A DNA stretch of 64,000 bases from positions 310,001 through 374,000 of the forward strand of contig JACKIB010000002.1 in NCBI GenBank assembly GCA_020638695.1. The letters are read 5' to 3'. How positions within the stretch are numbered: position 1 is the stretch's first letter; the number at the start of each line of letters is the position of its first letter. This DNA is from Planctomycetota bacterium (GTDB taxonomy: Bacteria > Planctomycetota > UBA1135 > UBA2386). Below the pieces are notes generated by a model. The model worked only from the letters and a program-made list of their open reading frames with translations. It was not told the origin of the DNA and ran no database searches. Of the stretch, positions 36,655-45,929 are shown piece by piece. The translations under genes and the position numbers were made by a program.

Positions 36655-36818
36655 GAGTCTGCGCCACAGAATGACAACCCATGAGATCCGCGCCTTCCAG
36701 CACCTGTCACCCCCCGAGAGCCTCGCCGAATCCACCAATTCGCCTGTGTTTTCGGGCGGCGACCTGCGCCGAAATCCACGAACCTCCTGAGTCGCCCCTC
36801 TGTGGCGCAGACTCCTAG
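36651..36818. mobile_element. CTAG-flanked miniature inverted-repeat element, family beta
   Basis: The 160-bp core 36655-36814 has perfect 16-bp termini (GAGTCTGCGCCACAGA) and sits between CTAG 36651-36654, shared with element alpha, and CTAG 36815-36818. It is richer in A+T than its surroundings and contains no gene. The second CTAG is followed by CG and the kynB ATG. Its ends differ from families alpha and gamma, so it is a separate family using the same target tetranucleotide. Confidence 0.82.
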
Positions 36819-36820
36819 CG

Positions 36821-37459
36821 ATGCGGATCTACGACATCTCGGAACCGATCGCGCCGGACACCGCGGTGTTCCCCGGCGACACACCGTTCTCGGCCGAGTG
36901 GGTGATGCGGATCGCCGACGGCGCGTCGTGCAACGTCTCGACCATGCGCATGTCGGTGCACTGCGGCACCCACTCCGACGCACCGCGGCACTACGACGAG
37001 CACGGTGCCGACGTGGCCTCGCTCGACCTGACACCGTACCTCGGCAAGTGTCGGGTCCTCGAAGTCGGGTCGATCGGCGACCCGGCGGTGGTCGACCCGG
37101 CGGAGCTGGGTCCGGAGTCGCTCGGTGGCCACGAACGCGTGCTGCTGCGCACCGCTGCGCGTCACGACCACCGCGTGTTCGATCCCGGATTCGTCGCGCT
37201 CGGCCCCGCCGCTGCCGAAGTCCTGGCGAGCTGTGGGGTGCGACTGATCGGGATCGACACGCCGAGCATGGACCACGCCACCAGCAAAGAGTTGGCCGCA
37301 CACCACGTGCTGCGCCGCGCCGGCATTTGCCTGCTGGAGAACCTCGACCTCAGCAGAGTCCCCGCCGGTGACTACGAGCTGATCGCCTTGCCGCTGAAGA
37401 TCGTCGGTTCCGACGCCTCGCCGGTGCGCGCGATTCTGCGGGAGTTGCCGAACTCGTGA
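36821..37459 (+). CDS. kynB: Kynurenine formamidase (arylformamidase)
   Basis: KynB hydrolyses N-formylkynurenine to kynurenine and formate, the step before kynureninase. The 212 residues start MRIYDISEPIAPDTAVFPGD and carry the metal-binding motif HxGTHxDAPxH (His47, His51, Asp53, His57), then IDTPSMD and H-containing AHHVLRRAGICLLENLDL, all typical of bacterial KynB. It lies directly after two miniature elements that separate it from kynU; it overlaps the RidA-family gene by four bases (GTGA). Its promoter, if the elements block read-through, would have to lie in the elements. Confidence 0.93.
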   Translation: MRIYDISEPIAPDTAVFPGDTPFSAEWVMRIADGASCNVSTMRMSVHCGTHSDAPRHYDEHGADVASLDLTPYLGKCRVLEVGSIGDPAVVDPAELGPESLGGHERVLLRTAARHDHRVFDPGFVALGPAAAEVLASCGVRLIGIDTPSMDHATSKELAAHHVLRRAGICLLENLDLSRVPAGDYELIALPLKIVGSDASPVRAILRELPNS

Positions 37460-37863
37460 GCCACAAGCGCCCGATCAACCCCACAGAGCTCGCCGAACCG
37501 GTCGGCTTTGCCCACGGCTGGTTGGTGGAGTCCGCCGATCAGCGCACCCTCTACCTCGCCGGCCAGTGCGGCTACGACCGCAGCGGTGCGGTGCAGAATC
37601 CCGGCGATCTGGTCGCTCAGCTGGAACTGGCGCTGGCCAACATCGGGCTGGTGCTGCGCGACGCGGGGATGGAGTTCGAAGACGTGGTGCAGCTCAACTT
37701 CTACGTGCGCAGCCGGGACGACTACGCCCTCGCGCGCCGAGAGTTCGGTCGCGTGTGGCGCACGCACTGCGGCAAGCACTACCCGGCGATGGCCATGTTC
37801 ATGGTGTCGTCGCTGTTCGACGTCGCTGCGTTGATCGAGATCCAGGGCATCGCGGCGCGATGA
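37456..37863 (+). CDS. RidA/YjgF family protein without the canonical arginine
   Basis: The 135 residues have the trimeric RidA fold: GWLVESADQRTLYLAGQCGYD, a central helix QLELALANIGLVLRDAGMEFEDVVQLNFYVRS, and a C-terminal strand LIEIQGIAA. In RidA the substrate-binding Arg lies in PARSxV just before the last strand; here that segment reads YPAMAMFMVSS, so the Arg is replaced. It is therefore unlikely to be a classical 2-iminobutanoate deaminase and may be a Rid subfamily enzyme in aromatic amine breakdown, such as 2-aminomuconate handling, or a non-catalytic protein. It overlaps kynB by four bases and the formyltransferase gene by four. Confidence 0.82.
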   Translation: MSHKRPINPTELAEPVGFAHGWLVESADQRTLYLAGQCGYDRSGAVQNPGDLVAQLELALANIGLVLRDAGMEFEDVVQLNFYVRSRDDYALARREFGRVWRTHCGKHYPAMAMFMVSSLFDVAALIEIQGIAAR

Positions 37864-38837
37864 GAGTCGCGCTGTTCGCCAACGACGCGTTCGGCAGCTA
37901 CGTGTTCGACGCGGTGCGCGACGCCCCCTGCGAACTGGTGTGCGCGGTCGGCGAGACCGCCAGCGGCAAGGGACGAGCGATTCGCAAGCTGCGGGCGCTG
38001 CGCCGCCGGCCGAGCCGCCTGTTCGACATGATCCGCGCGCGGTTGTCGCCCGAACCAACCCCGCCGCGCGAACCCTCGCGATCGCCAGCTGCCGGCTTGC
38101 CGCCGGTGCACGAACGCTGCGCTGCATGGGGTATCCCGTTCTTCGAGGACTACCGCCTGGCTCAGCCGGCGTTCGCCGGGGTGCTCGCCGGATTCGATCT
38201 CGACCTGATCCTGGTCACCACGTTCGGCGCGATCCTGCGGCCGCACATCCTGGCGGTACCGCGGCGCGGAACGGTGAACTTCCACTTCGCCCTGCTACCG
38301 AAGTACCGCGGTCTGACTCCGGAGCTCTGCTGTCTGCTCGACGGGGCACGCGAAACCGGAGTCACGGCACACTTCATCGACGAGGGTGTCGACACCGGGC
38401 CGATCATCAAGCAGGCCCGCGTCACGGTCGGTGATCGCGACGATTTCGCCGCGCTCCAGCAGGCGCTCTATCCCACGGGCCGCGCACTGGTCGCCGAGGT
38501 GCTGGAAGCGTTCGCCGCCGGATCGGTCACTGCCACTCCACAAGACGAGAGCGCCGCGTCGCTGTGTCGCCTGCCATCCGGGTTCCAGTCGATCTCGACC
38601 ACGGATACGCCTGGCGCACGCATCCACAATGTCTTGCGCGCCTGCCTGGGCACACGCTTCCCCCCCTATCTCGAACCTGGCCCCGGCCAGTCGCATCGGA
38701 CCTACTTGCTCGATGCCGAGTTCGTCCACGGTACCGACGCCGTCGTACCGGACGCACGCCGCGCGATTCGCTGCCGCGACGGCGTGTTGCTCGCCCGCCG
38801 CACTTGGGACCAAGGCGGCGGGCTGGCTACCTACTAG
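37860..38837 (+). CDS. Formyltransferase-fold protein (Fmt-like)
   Basis: The 325 residues contain the N10-formyl-THF transferase core: Asn140 and His142 in VNFHFALLPKYRGLTPE and Asp178 in FIDEGVDTGPI, with the 36-residue spacing between His and Asp seen in methionyl-tRNA formyltransferase. The C-terminal domain (residues about 230-325) does not look like the tRNA-binding module of Fmt, so it probably acts on a small molecule or sugar-like amine. The ATG overlaps the RidA gene (ATGA). Its neighbours suggest a link to kynurenine breakdown, whose KynB step releases formate, but the reaction is unknown. It ends convergently, sharing TAG/CTA with the next gene. Confidence 0.8.
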   Translation: MRVALFANDAFGSYVFDAVRDAPCELVCAVGETASGKGRAIRKLRALRRRPSRLFDMIRARLSPEPTPPREPSRSPAAGLPPVHERCAAWGIPFFEDYRLAQPAFAGVLAGFDLDLILVTTFGAILRPHILAVPRRGTVNFHFALLPKYRGLTPELCCLLDGARETGVTAHFIDEGVDTGPIIKQARVTVGDRDDFAALQQALYPTGRALVAEVLEAFAAGSVTATPQDESAASLCRLPSGFQSISTTDTPGARIHNVLRACLGTRFPPYLEPGPGQSHRTYLLDAEFVHGTDAVVPDARRAIRCRDGVLLARRTWDQGGGLATY

Positions 38838-39115
38838 TTGGTGTAGGTGATGTGCGTGGCGGTGAAGCCGAAGATCTTGTTCAGCGCGCCGACCACCGAC
38901 GTCCAGTCGGCCGGGCTCGAGTAGGCCGTGTGGATCGTCGCACCGGCCGGGACCTTCGCCCAGGCGGTGGCCTGGTCGTCCGCGGGGACCGTGAAGCCGA
39001 AGATGTTGAACGCCTCGGCATGGACCGAGTGGCGGTTGCCATCGCTTCGGACACCGACACAGCTCGTGCCGACCAACGCGAAGGCGGCGAGAGCGAGGGA
39101 GAGCTTCTTCTTCAT
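38834..39115 (-). CDS. Small lipoprotein of unknown function
   Basis: The 93 residues start MKKKLSLALAAFALVGTSCVGV, a textbook lipoprotein signal with Cys19. The mature part is 75 residues, with two similar IFGFT segments (NIFGFTVPADD and KIFGFTATHITYTN), an internal repeat. Size and shape resemble the two TRL-like lipoproteins at 50.8 and 51.1 kb, though I do not claim homology. A 17-base inverted repeat GTCGGT-GTCAA-ACCGAC lies upstream at about 39154-39172 and could be an operator. Its stop overlaps the formyltransferase stop by four bases. Confidence 0.7.
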   Translation of the reverse strand: MKKKLSLALAAFALVGTSCVGVRSDGNRHSVHAEAFNIFGFTVPADDQATAWAKVPAGATIHTAYSSPADWTSVVGALNKIFGFTATHITYTN

Positions 39116-39153
39116 CTTGTTCTGTAACCTATCGAGACGTCTTCTTGTGGATT

Positions 39154-39172
39154 CGCGTCGGTTTGACACCGA
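39154..39172. promoter_or_regulatory. Inverted repeat upstream of the small lipoprotein gene
   Basis: A perfect 6-bp stem GTCGGT/ACCGAC with a 5-base spacer lies about 40-55 bases before the ATG of the lipoprotein gene, in the place expected for an operator. No other copy was noticed and no regulator is adjacent; this is a weak call. Confidence 0.3.
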
Positions 39173-39224
39173 CAGGGCTACAACGCACAGCGCGGATGCC
39201 CCGATCGCAAGCGCTTTCGCGGTT

Positions 39225-41204
39225 TTATGCGTGCGGAAGGCCGTTTGGCGCCTGCTCGGCGTGACCCTTCAGCGCGTAGCGCGCCTGCTCGTGTGCAGCG
39301 GTCGCGCACTGCAAGACCGCCAGCCGATCCTCAGGCAACCCTTCCCGACGCGCCCGTTCCAACAACCGCCGAGGCGACTCGCCGGGACGCGTGGCGAGGC
39401 CGGCGCGAGCCACGGCACCGAGGTATTTCCGAACTGCCGGGTGCGGCCGCGCGGCGCGGCGCGCCCGATGCCACCAGGAGAACGCGAGCACGCCAGCCAC
39501 TAGCACGACCAGCGCGATCCAGAGCGGCCGGCACACCGCTCGACCGAGCATCTGGACCTGCGCGACCAGGGCGTCCCAAGCACGCCCGTGGCGTTTGGCA
39601 TCGAAGCCGGTCACCGCGTTCCAGATGCGTTCGAGCAGCTGACTCCCACGCGACCACAGCGAGCTCCCCGCGTCTGCCCGCCGGTCCTGCACCGGGGTCG
39701 GATCGACCGTGCGCCAGAAGCGCCGGGCATCCCACACTTCGACCCATGCGTGTGCGTCACGACTGCGCACCAGGAGCTCGCTCCCGGATTCGTTCCATTC
39801 GTGGACCAGGTAGCCCCCCACCATTCGGCAGGCCACGCCGCGTTGCCGCAGCAGGATCACCGCGAGGGTCGCAAAGTACTCACAGTGCCCACCGCCTCGC
39901 CCCGCGGCGAACTTGGCAAACGTGCCGGCCGCACCCTGCTCGCCAGGCAGGTTGTAGTAGCGCTCGGTCGCCAACACTGCGCAGACCGCCCGTTCGATCT
40001 GCTCTTGCGTCGCGTCCTTGGTCAGCCGGGCGGCCACCAGGCGTTGCAACGCGGCGACGCCGTCGGGAACCACCGCGGGATCCAGCCGGCGGTGCTCGCC
40101 GAGCAGCCCCGGGCGCACGATCTCGGTCGGCGGCGCATCCGCCGGTTCGAGATCGATCGAGTAGACCCGCAGCTCGGACTCCTTGGTGATGCTGAAGTTG
40201 CCGTCGACCCGCGGCCACGCGGCGACGTCCGAGCACACCCGCTTGGTGCCGAGCGGCATGAACAGGCTGCGGGCGGACGGGTCGAGCAGACCGACCTCGA
40301 GCCGCGTGCGGGTACGGTGTCCCGGGCGGACGAACTCGCGCGTGCTCACCGGGTCCCACGGCTCGTCGAGCTGCCGCGCCAGGGTGTAGCGGTTGCCCTG
40401 CGGGTTGGTCTTGGCCCACCAACCGCGCCGGTGCAAGTTGCTGAAGGTCGCACCGCGCCAGTAGGCCGACACGTCGGAACGCGTTCCGGCGCGCAGCTTG
40501 GCGCGCAACACGATCCGATCGGTCTGCACCGCGGACAGCTGGCGGTCGAGTCGCACTTCCTCGCTGAACCCGACCTCCGCGACCGCAGCGCTGCGGCCGA
40601 CGTCGGTTTCGATCAGACCCTCGCGGTCGAAGTCGCGCGGCACGAAGGTGAACGCCAACCCGGTCCACACCAGTGCGACCACGCCCATGCGCACGCTGCG
40701 CTGCACCAGGCGCCGCAGATCCGGCAGCGACAACTCCCGGCCCGAACCCGCCGCTGTGCTCGCCGCAGCGAGCACCAGCGTGACCACCAGCACCATCGCG
40801 TAGACGAAGAACACCACCGAGTAGACCACGCCCTGGCAGAAGAACCCGGTGACCAGCGCGATCAGGAACGAGTTGAACAGGATCAGGTCCGGCCGCCGCT
40901 GCCTGGCCAGGTTGTTGAGCACGTGCACCTGGCAGAACGCCGCCAAGATCAACCCGTCCTCCAGCATGAAGCGGATGCCACTCTGCCGAATGTGCAGGAT
41001 CAGCAGCGCGAAGATGCCCAACAGCGCGACGTTCCACGCCAAACGGTAGTCCCACCGGTGCTGCACGCGCGCCATCCAGGGCGAGGCGATCGCCAGCGAG
41101 AACAGCGGCACCATCCACGCTGCGCTGACTGCCGCGGTGATCTGCACGAACACCACGTTCAGCACCACGATCCACAGCAGACACGTGCGCAGCTGTCCGG
41201 TCAT
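39225..41204 (-). CDS. Membrane transglutaminase-like protein
   Basis: The 659 residues have five to six N-terminal membrane helices (about 1-190), a periplasmic region, a transglutaminase core and one more membrane helix near 575 (LWIALVVLVAGVLAFSWW), then a helical tail. The core has the Cys in GGGHCEYFATLAVILLRQRGV, the His in RDAHAWVEVW and the Asp in TVDPTP, the family's triad. With the DUF58 protein and the MoxR ATPase encoded directly upstream it makes a known three-gene module whose role may be in envelope protein assembly or modification. The ATG overlaps the DUF58 stop (ATGA). Confidence 0.88.
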   Translation of the reverse strand: MTGQLRTCLLWIVVLNVVFVQITAAVSAAWMVPLFSLAIASPWMARVQHRWDYRLAWNVALLGIFALLILHIRQSGIRFMLEDGLILAAFCQVHVLNNLARQRRPDLILFNSFLIALVTGFFCQGVVYSVVFFVYAMVLVVTLVLAAASTAAGSGRELSLPDLRRLVQRSVRMGVVALVWTGLAFTFVPRDFDREGLIETDVGRSAAVAEVGFSEEVRLDRQLSAVQTDRIVLRAKLRAGTRSDVSAYWRGATFSNLHRRGWWAKTNPQGNRYTLARQLDEPWDPVSTREFVRPGHRTRTRLEVGLLDPSARSLFMPLGTKRVCSDVAAWPRVDGNFSITKESELRVYSIDLEPADAPPTEIVRPGLLGEHRRLDPAVVPDGVAALQRLVAARLTKDATQEQIERAVCAVLATERYYNLPGEQGAAGTFAKFAAGRGGGHCEYFATLAVILLRQRGVACRMVGGYLVHEWNESGSELLVRSRDAHAWVEVWDARRFWRTVDPTPVQDRRADAGSSLWSRGSQLLERIWNAVTGFDAKRHGRAWDALVAQVQMLGRAVCRPLWIALVVLVAGVLAFSWWHRARRAARPHPAVRKYLGAVARAGLATRPGESPRRLLERARREGLPEDRLAVLQCATAAHEQARYALKGHAEQAPNGLPHA

Positions 41205-42175
41205 CGCGCCACTCCGGCTGGTGTGGCCGCGACCGCGCGCTCGGCGAGCGGCAACCGCAGGACGGAGGGCGAAACCGCCGGTGGCGGACCGGACTCCCGA
41301 CCCAGTGGAGTCACTGCAGCCAGGTACTCGAGCAGTTCGGCGAACGCGCGATGCCCGTCTCCGAACGTCGCGCGCAGGTCCTGCGAATACACCGACAGCA
41401 GCTCGTGGCTCTGTTGGCACTCGAACGCCAGCGCGACCAGAAGCTCCAGCGCGGCCTCCAACCGCGGTCCCGCGTCCCGCAGGTCGAGTTGCACCTCGAT
41501 CCCCGGGCCGGAGGTGGCCTCGTGCTCCCGCACCACCAAGTTGCCCCGCCGCGCAGTCGCCTTCCAGTGCACATCGCGCAACGGATCGCCGGTGCGGTAC
41601 TCGCGCAGCCCGGACGGGCCGAGCTCGCCGCCGGCGTCGCTGACCAAGCCGCCGAGCGCCCCACCCCCGCTGCGGCTGCGGTACTCAGCGAGATCCGCCG
41701 GCGCGGGGTGGACGACCAACACCGGCTGGTCGACTTCGAGCGCGCGGCGGAGTTCGAACAGTCCGAACGGGTAGGCCGACACCACCCGAGCGCGCTCGAT
41801 CCGATGCAGCCCGCGCGGCAGCGGCGGCACCACGCATTCGACCCGCTGCTCCCCGGCGGGTACCGAACGCGTCCCCAGTCGGTGCACGACCCCGTCGATG
41901 ATCACCTCGAAGCGCAGGTCGTGGCGTGGTCGGCGACCGGCGCGCAGCTGCACTCGTGCCAGGGTGGCGCATCCGGCCGGTCGCGGGGCGCCCTCCAGCA
42001 GCACGCCGCGGACGCCGCTCACGTTGCGCCACGTCCAACGTGCGCCGAGCAGCCCTAGCACGGTGGCGAACGTCAGCAACAGGAAGAACAGGTTGATGTA
42101 GGGCGCGACGAAGTAGGCGCACAGCAGCATGGCGTAGAACACCAGCGCCTTGCTTCCCAACGACGTCGGACGCAT
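41201..42175 (-). CDS. DUF58 domain protein
   Basis: The 324 residues start with two membrane helices (about 10-45), then a beta region and the DUF58 core GLREYRTGDPLRDVHWKATARRGNLVVREHE (about 190-220). The core is followed by a VWA-like fold lacking an obvious MIDAS. DUF58 proteins are always found with MoxR ATPases, as here; MoxR is thought to act on them as a metal-insertion or folding chaperone. It overlaps the transglutaminase gene by four bases and starts 15 bases from the end of the ATPase gene. Confidence 0.9.
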   Translation of the reverse strand: MRPTSLGSKALVFYAMLLCAYFVAPYINLFFLLLTFATVLGLLGARWTWRNVSGVRGVLLEGAPRPAGCATLARVQLRAGRRPRHDLRFEVIIDGVVHRLGTRSVPAGEQRVECVVPPLPRGLHRIERARVVSAYPFGLFELRRALEVDQPVLVVHPAPADLAEYRSRSGGGALGGLVSDAGGELGPSGLREYRTGDPLRDVHWKATARRGNLVVREHEATSGPGIEVQLDLRDAGPRLEAALELLVALAFECQQSHELLSVYSQDLRATFGDGHRAFAELLEYLAAVTPLGRESGPPPAVSPSVLRLPLAERAVAATPAGVAR

Positions 42176-42190
42176 CGGTGGCGTACTCGG

Positions 42191-43132
42191 TCAGAGCTCG
42201 ATCGGAGTGTCGGCGAGTATCTGCTCGATCCACGAAGCGCTCGAGCCGCTTCCCTTGACGAACACGCGGTGTGCCAAGACTGCCCGGGCAGTGTGGATCA
42301 GATCGTCCGGCAAGACCGCCGAACGATCGTGCAGCAGGGCGCGCGCTTTGGCGGCCCGCAGCCAACACATCGCGGCGCGCGGGCTCGCCCCGAGCGCGAT
42401 CGATTCGTTGCTGCGCGTCGCGTGCACGATGCGGTAGCAATAGTCTGCCACCGGCTCGGACACCGCGATCCCCGCGACCGCACGCATCAACTCGAGCAGC
42501 TGTTCACGGTCCATGACCGGCTCGACTCGACCGAGCTCGTCCTCGGGGTTGGTGCCGCGGTACAGCGCCAGTTCGAGCTCGCGGGTCGGGTACGACAACT
42601 CGACACACACCAGGAACCGGTCGAGGGCGGCCTCCGGGATCGGGTATGTGCCGTGGAACTCGATGCCGTTGCGGGTCGCCCACACCAGGAACGGCTCGCC
42701 GAGCTGCATGGTGCGCCCTTCGACCGAGGCGGTGCCGTTCTCCATCGCCTCGAGCAGGCATGACAACGTGCGGGGGCTGGTGCGGTTGATCTCGTCGGCC
42801 AGCACGATGTTGGTGAACAACGGCCCCTTGGCGAAGGTGAACGACTCGCGCGAGGGTCGCCACACCGCCGTGCCGACGATGTCCGATGGCATCAGGTCGT
42901 TGGTGAACTGGATGCGCCGGAAGTCGCACCCGACGCAACGCGCCAAGGTTCGGGCGAGCAGCGTCTTGCCGATCCCCGGAATGCCCTCGATCAAGGTGTG
43001 GCCGCCCGCGACCATCGCGATCAGCAGCGTCTCGATCACCTCGGGCTCGCTGGCCACGACCCGCCGGACGCGGTCGCAAACCGCCTGACGCAGCGCGGCC
43101 ACCGGCAGAGTGTGGGTGGAAGTGGAGGTCAT
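42191..43132 (-). CDS. MoxR-family AAA+ ATPase
   Basis: The 313 residues carry Walker A EGIPGIGKT (49-57), Walker B NIVLADEINR, the sensor 1 ATRNGIEFHGTYPIPEAALDRF and arginine finger region, and the AAA lid (ASPRAAMCWLRAAKARALL) typical of MoxR proteins. They remodel or activate partner proteins, usually with VWA or DUF58 proteins. It is first in the MoxR-DUF58-transglutaminase operon. The ATG at 43132 is preferred; it is preceded by the start region of the divergent glycosyltransferase gene at 43257, so the 124 bases between should hold both promoters. Confidence 0.93.
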   Translation of the reverse strand: MTSTSTHTLPVAALRQAVCDRVRRVVASEPEVIETLLIAMVAGGHTLIEGIPGIGKTLLARTLARCVGCDFRRIQFTNDLMPSDIVGTAVWRPSRESFTFAKGPLFTNIVLADEINRTSPRTLSCLLEAMENGTASVEGRTMQLGEPFLVWATRNGIEFHGTYPIPEAALDRFLVCVELSYPTRELELALYRGTNPEDELGRVEPVMDREQLLELMRAVAGIAVSEPVADYCYRIVHATRSNESIALGASPRAAMCWLRAAKARALLHDRSAVLPDDLIHTARAVLAHRVFVKGSGSSASWIEQILADTPIEL

Positions 43133-43256
43133 CTCGACGTTCTTCGGCCCGCTTCGGACCGGGGCGCCAGTGCCGCGGCGGCGGTCCGTTGGCAACGGTC
43201 GGTCGGGACCGGATCGAGCAGCCGCCACGGGCACGACTTCGGGGGCTTGCCGCCCT

Positions 43257-44630
43257 ATGGTGGCGCGCACTGTGCAGGTCCTCCACGTCGCGCACGGCTG
43301 CAGCCCCGAGAACACCGGCGGAATCGAGACGTACCTCCGCGCGCTCCTGCCGGCGCAGCGGGCGTCCGGAATCGAGCCGGCGCTGGTCACCGGCAGCCTG
43401 GAGCTGGCCGGGCGACCGACCGTAACCCGGTCGGAAATGGACGGCTGTCCGATGTTCCAGATCCAGCGCGACGACTGGTTCTTCGACCACTACGCGCACT
43501 CGTACCACCCCGGGGTCTCGCGGCTGTTCCGTGAACTGGTGGCACAGCGACGGCCCGACGTGGTGCACCTGCACCAGTGGGTGCGGCTGAGCAGCGACAT
43601 GGTGGCGATCGCGCGGGCACTCGACGTGCCGGTGGTCGTCACGCTGCACGACGTCTACACCTCGTGTCCGCGGGCCTTCCGGTTGCACCGCGACGGGAAT
43701 CCGTGCACACGCCCGCTGTCGGTGGCCAACTGCGCGCCGTGCGTGCCGCGGTTTGGCCACGAGACCGAAGGCGAGGTCGAGGGTGCGATCGAGCTGTTCG
43801 CGCAGCAGTATCGCGCCGAACTGCGCATGGCGGACCGGGTCCTGGTGCCGGTCGGCGCGACCGCCGACTTGCTTTCGGCGACCCTCGGCGTACCACGGGA
43901 ACGCTTCACGGTGCTGGAGCTGTGCTATCCACGTCGCTTCGCCGGACGCAGAGGACCGCCCGGCGAGGCTGCCGAGCGCGAACTGCGATTCGGCTACTGG
44001 GGCAGCCTGACGCGACACAAGGGTCCGGGGGTGTTGATCGAAGCGGTGCGGCGGATCGTGGCCGAGCCGGCGGGGACCGTGGGACCGTTCACCACCCTCT
44101 TGTTCGGCGCGATGTCGGACGAAGCATTCGGCGCCGAGCTCCGCCGCGCGGCCGAAGGGCTACCGGTCGCCTTCCACGGGAGATTCGACCACACCGACGT
44201 GCAGCGGGCGGAGCTCGACGTCGGGGTGTTCCCGTCGGTCTGCTTCGAGACGTTCGGGCTGGCGCTGACCGAGTGTTTCGAGCTCGGCCTCCCGGCGGTG
44301 GTCTCCGACCTGGGTGCCCTGCCGGATCGGGTCGGCGACGCCGGCCTCAAGGTCCCCGCCGGCGACAGCGCGGCGCTGGCCGACGCGATGCTGCGGCTGC
44401 TCCGGGATCCGGCGCTCCGGCAGCGGCTGGCCGCGCACATTCCGCCGCTGCCGCCGACCCCGGAGGAGCACGCCGCTGCACTCGCCGGGGTGTACCGCGA
44501 CGCTTCGGCGGGTCCCCATCCGCCGGTCGAAGTCGTGCCCGCCGAGGCACGCGCCCAGCTGCTCGTGCGGCAACGCGAATCGCTCGCCGCTGCGCTCCGC
44601 GCCGCGGCCGGGCGGCGCGATCCGCAGTGA
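43257..44630 (+). CDS. Glycosyltransferase family 4 protein
   Basis: The 457 residues form a GT-B fold: an N-terminal domain with HVAHGCSPENTGGIETYLRAL and VVHLHQW, then the donor-binding C-terminal domain with RFGYWGSLTRHKGPGVLIEA and the EX7E-like stretch FPSVCFETFGLALTECFELGLPAVVSDLGALPD. These match retaining GT4 enzymes that build surface glycans. A Cys-rich middle segment (TSCPRAF, PCTRPLSVANCAPCVPR) is unusual and might bind a metal. The ATG at 43257 fits the GT-B start. It stands alone, with icd next. Confidence 0.85.
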   Translation: MVARTVQVLHVAHGCSPENTGGIETYLRALLPAQRASGIEPALVTGSLELAGRPTVTRSEMDGCPMFQIQRDDWFFDHYAHSYHPGVSRLFRELVAQRRPDVVHLHQWVRLSSDMVAIARALDVPVVVTLHDVYTSCPRAFRLHRDGNPCTRPLSVANCAPCVPRFGHETEGEVEGAIELFAQQYRAELRMADRVLVPVGATADLLSATLGVPRERFTVLELCYPRRFAGRRGPPGEAAERELRFGYWGSLTRHKGPGVLIEAVRRIVAEPAGTVGPFTTLLFGAMSDEAFGAELRRAAEGLPVAFHGRFDHTDVQRAELDVGVFPSVCFETFGLALTECFELGLPAVVSDLGALPDRVGDAGLKVPAGDSAALADAMLRLLRDPALRQRLAAHIPPLPPTPEEHAAALAGVYRDASAGPHPPVEVVPAEARAQLLVRQRESLAAALRAAAGRRDPQ

Positions 44631-44688
44631 GCCGCGCAGCCGCGCTGGACGTATTGCCAAAGCGCGGTCGACCCACTACGAACAGGCC

Positions 44689-45912
<1,224 letters not shown>

Positions 45913-45929
45913 GCCGACGCGCCCACACG

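Noticed and set aside
38832..38838. CTAG at the convergent stops of the formyltransferase and lipoprotein genes as another element site
   Set aside because: It is a single CTAG formed by the two overlapping stop codons; no inverted-repeat termini adjoin it.
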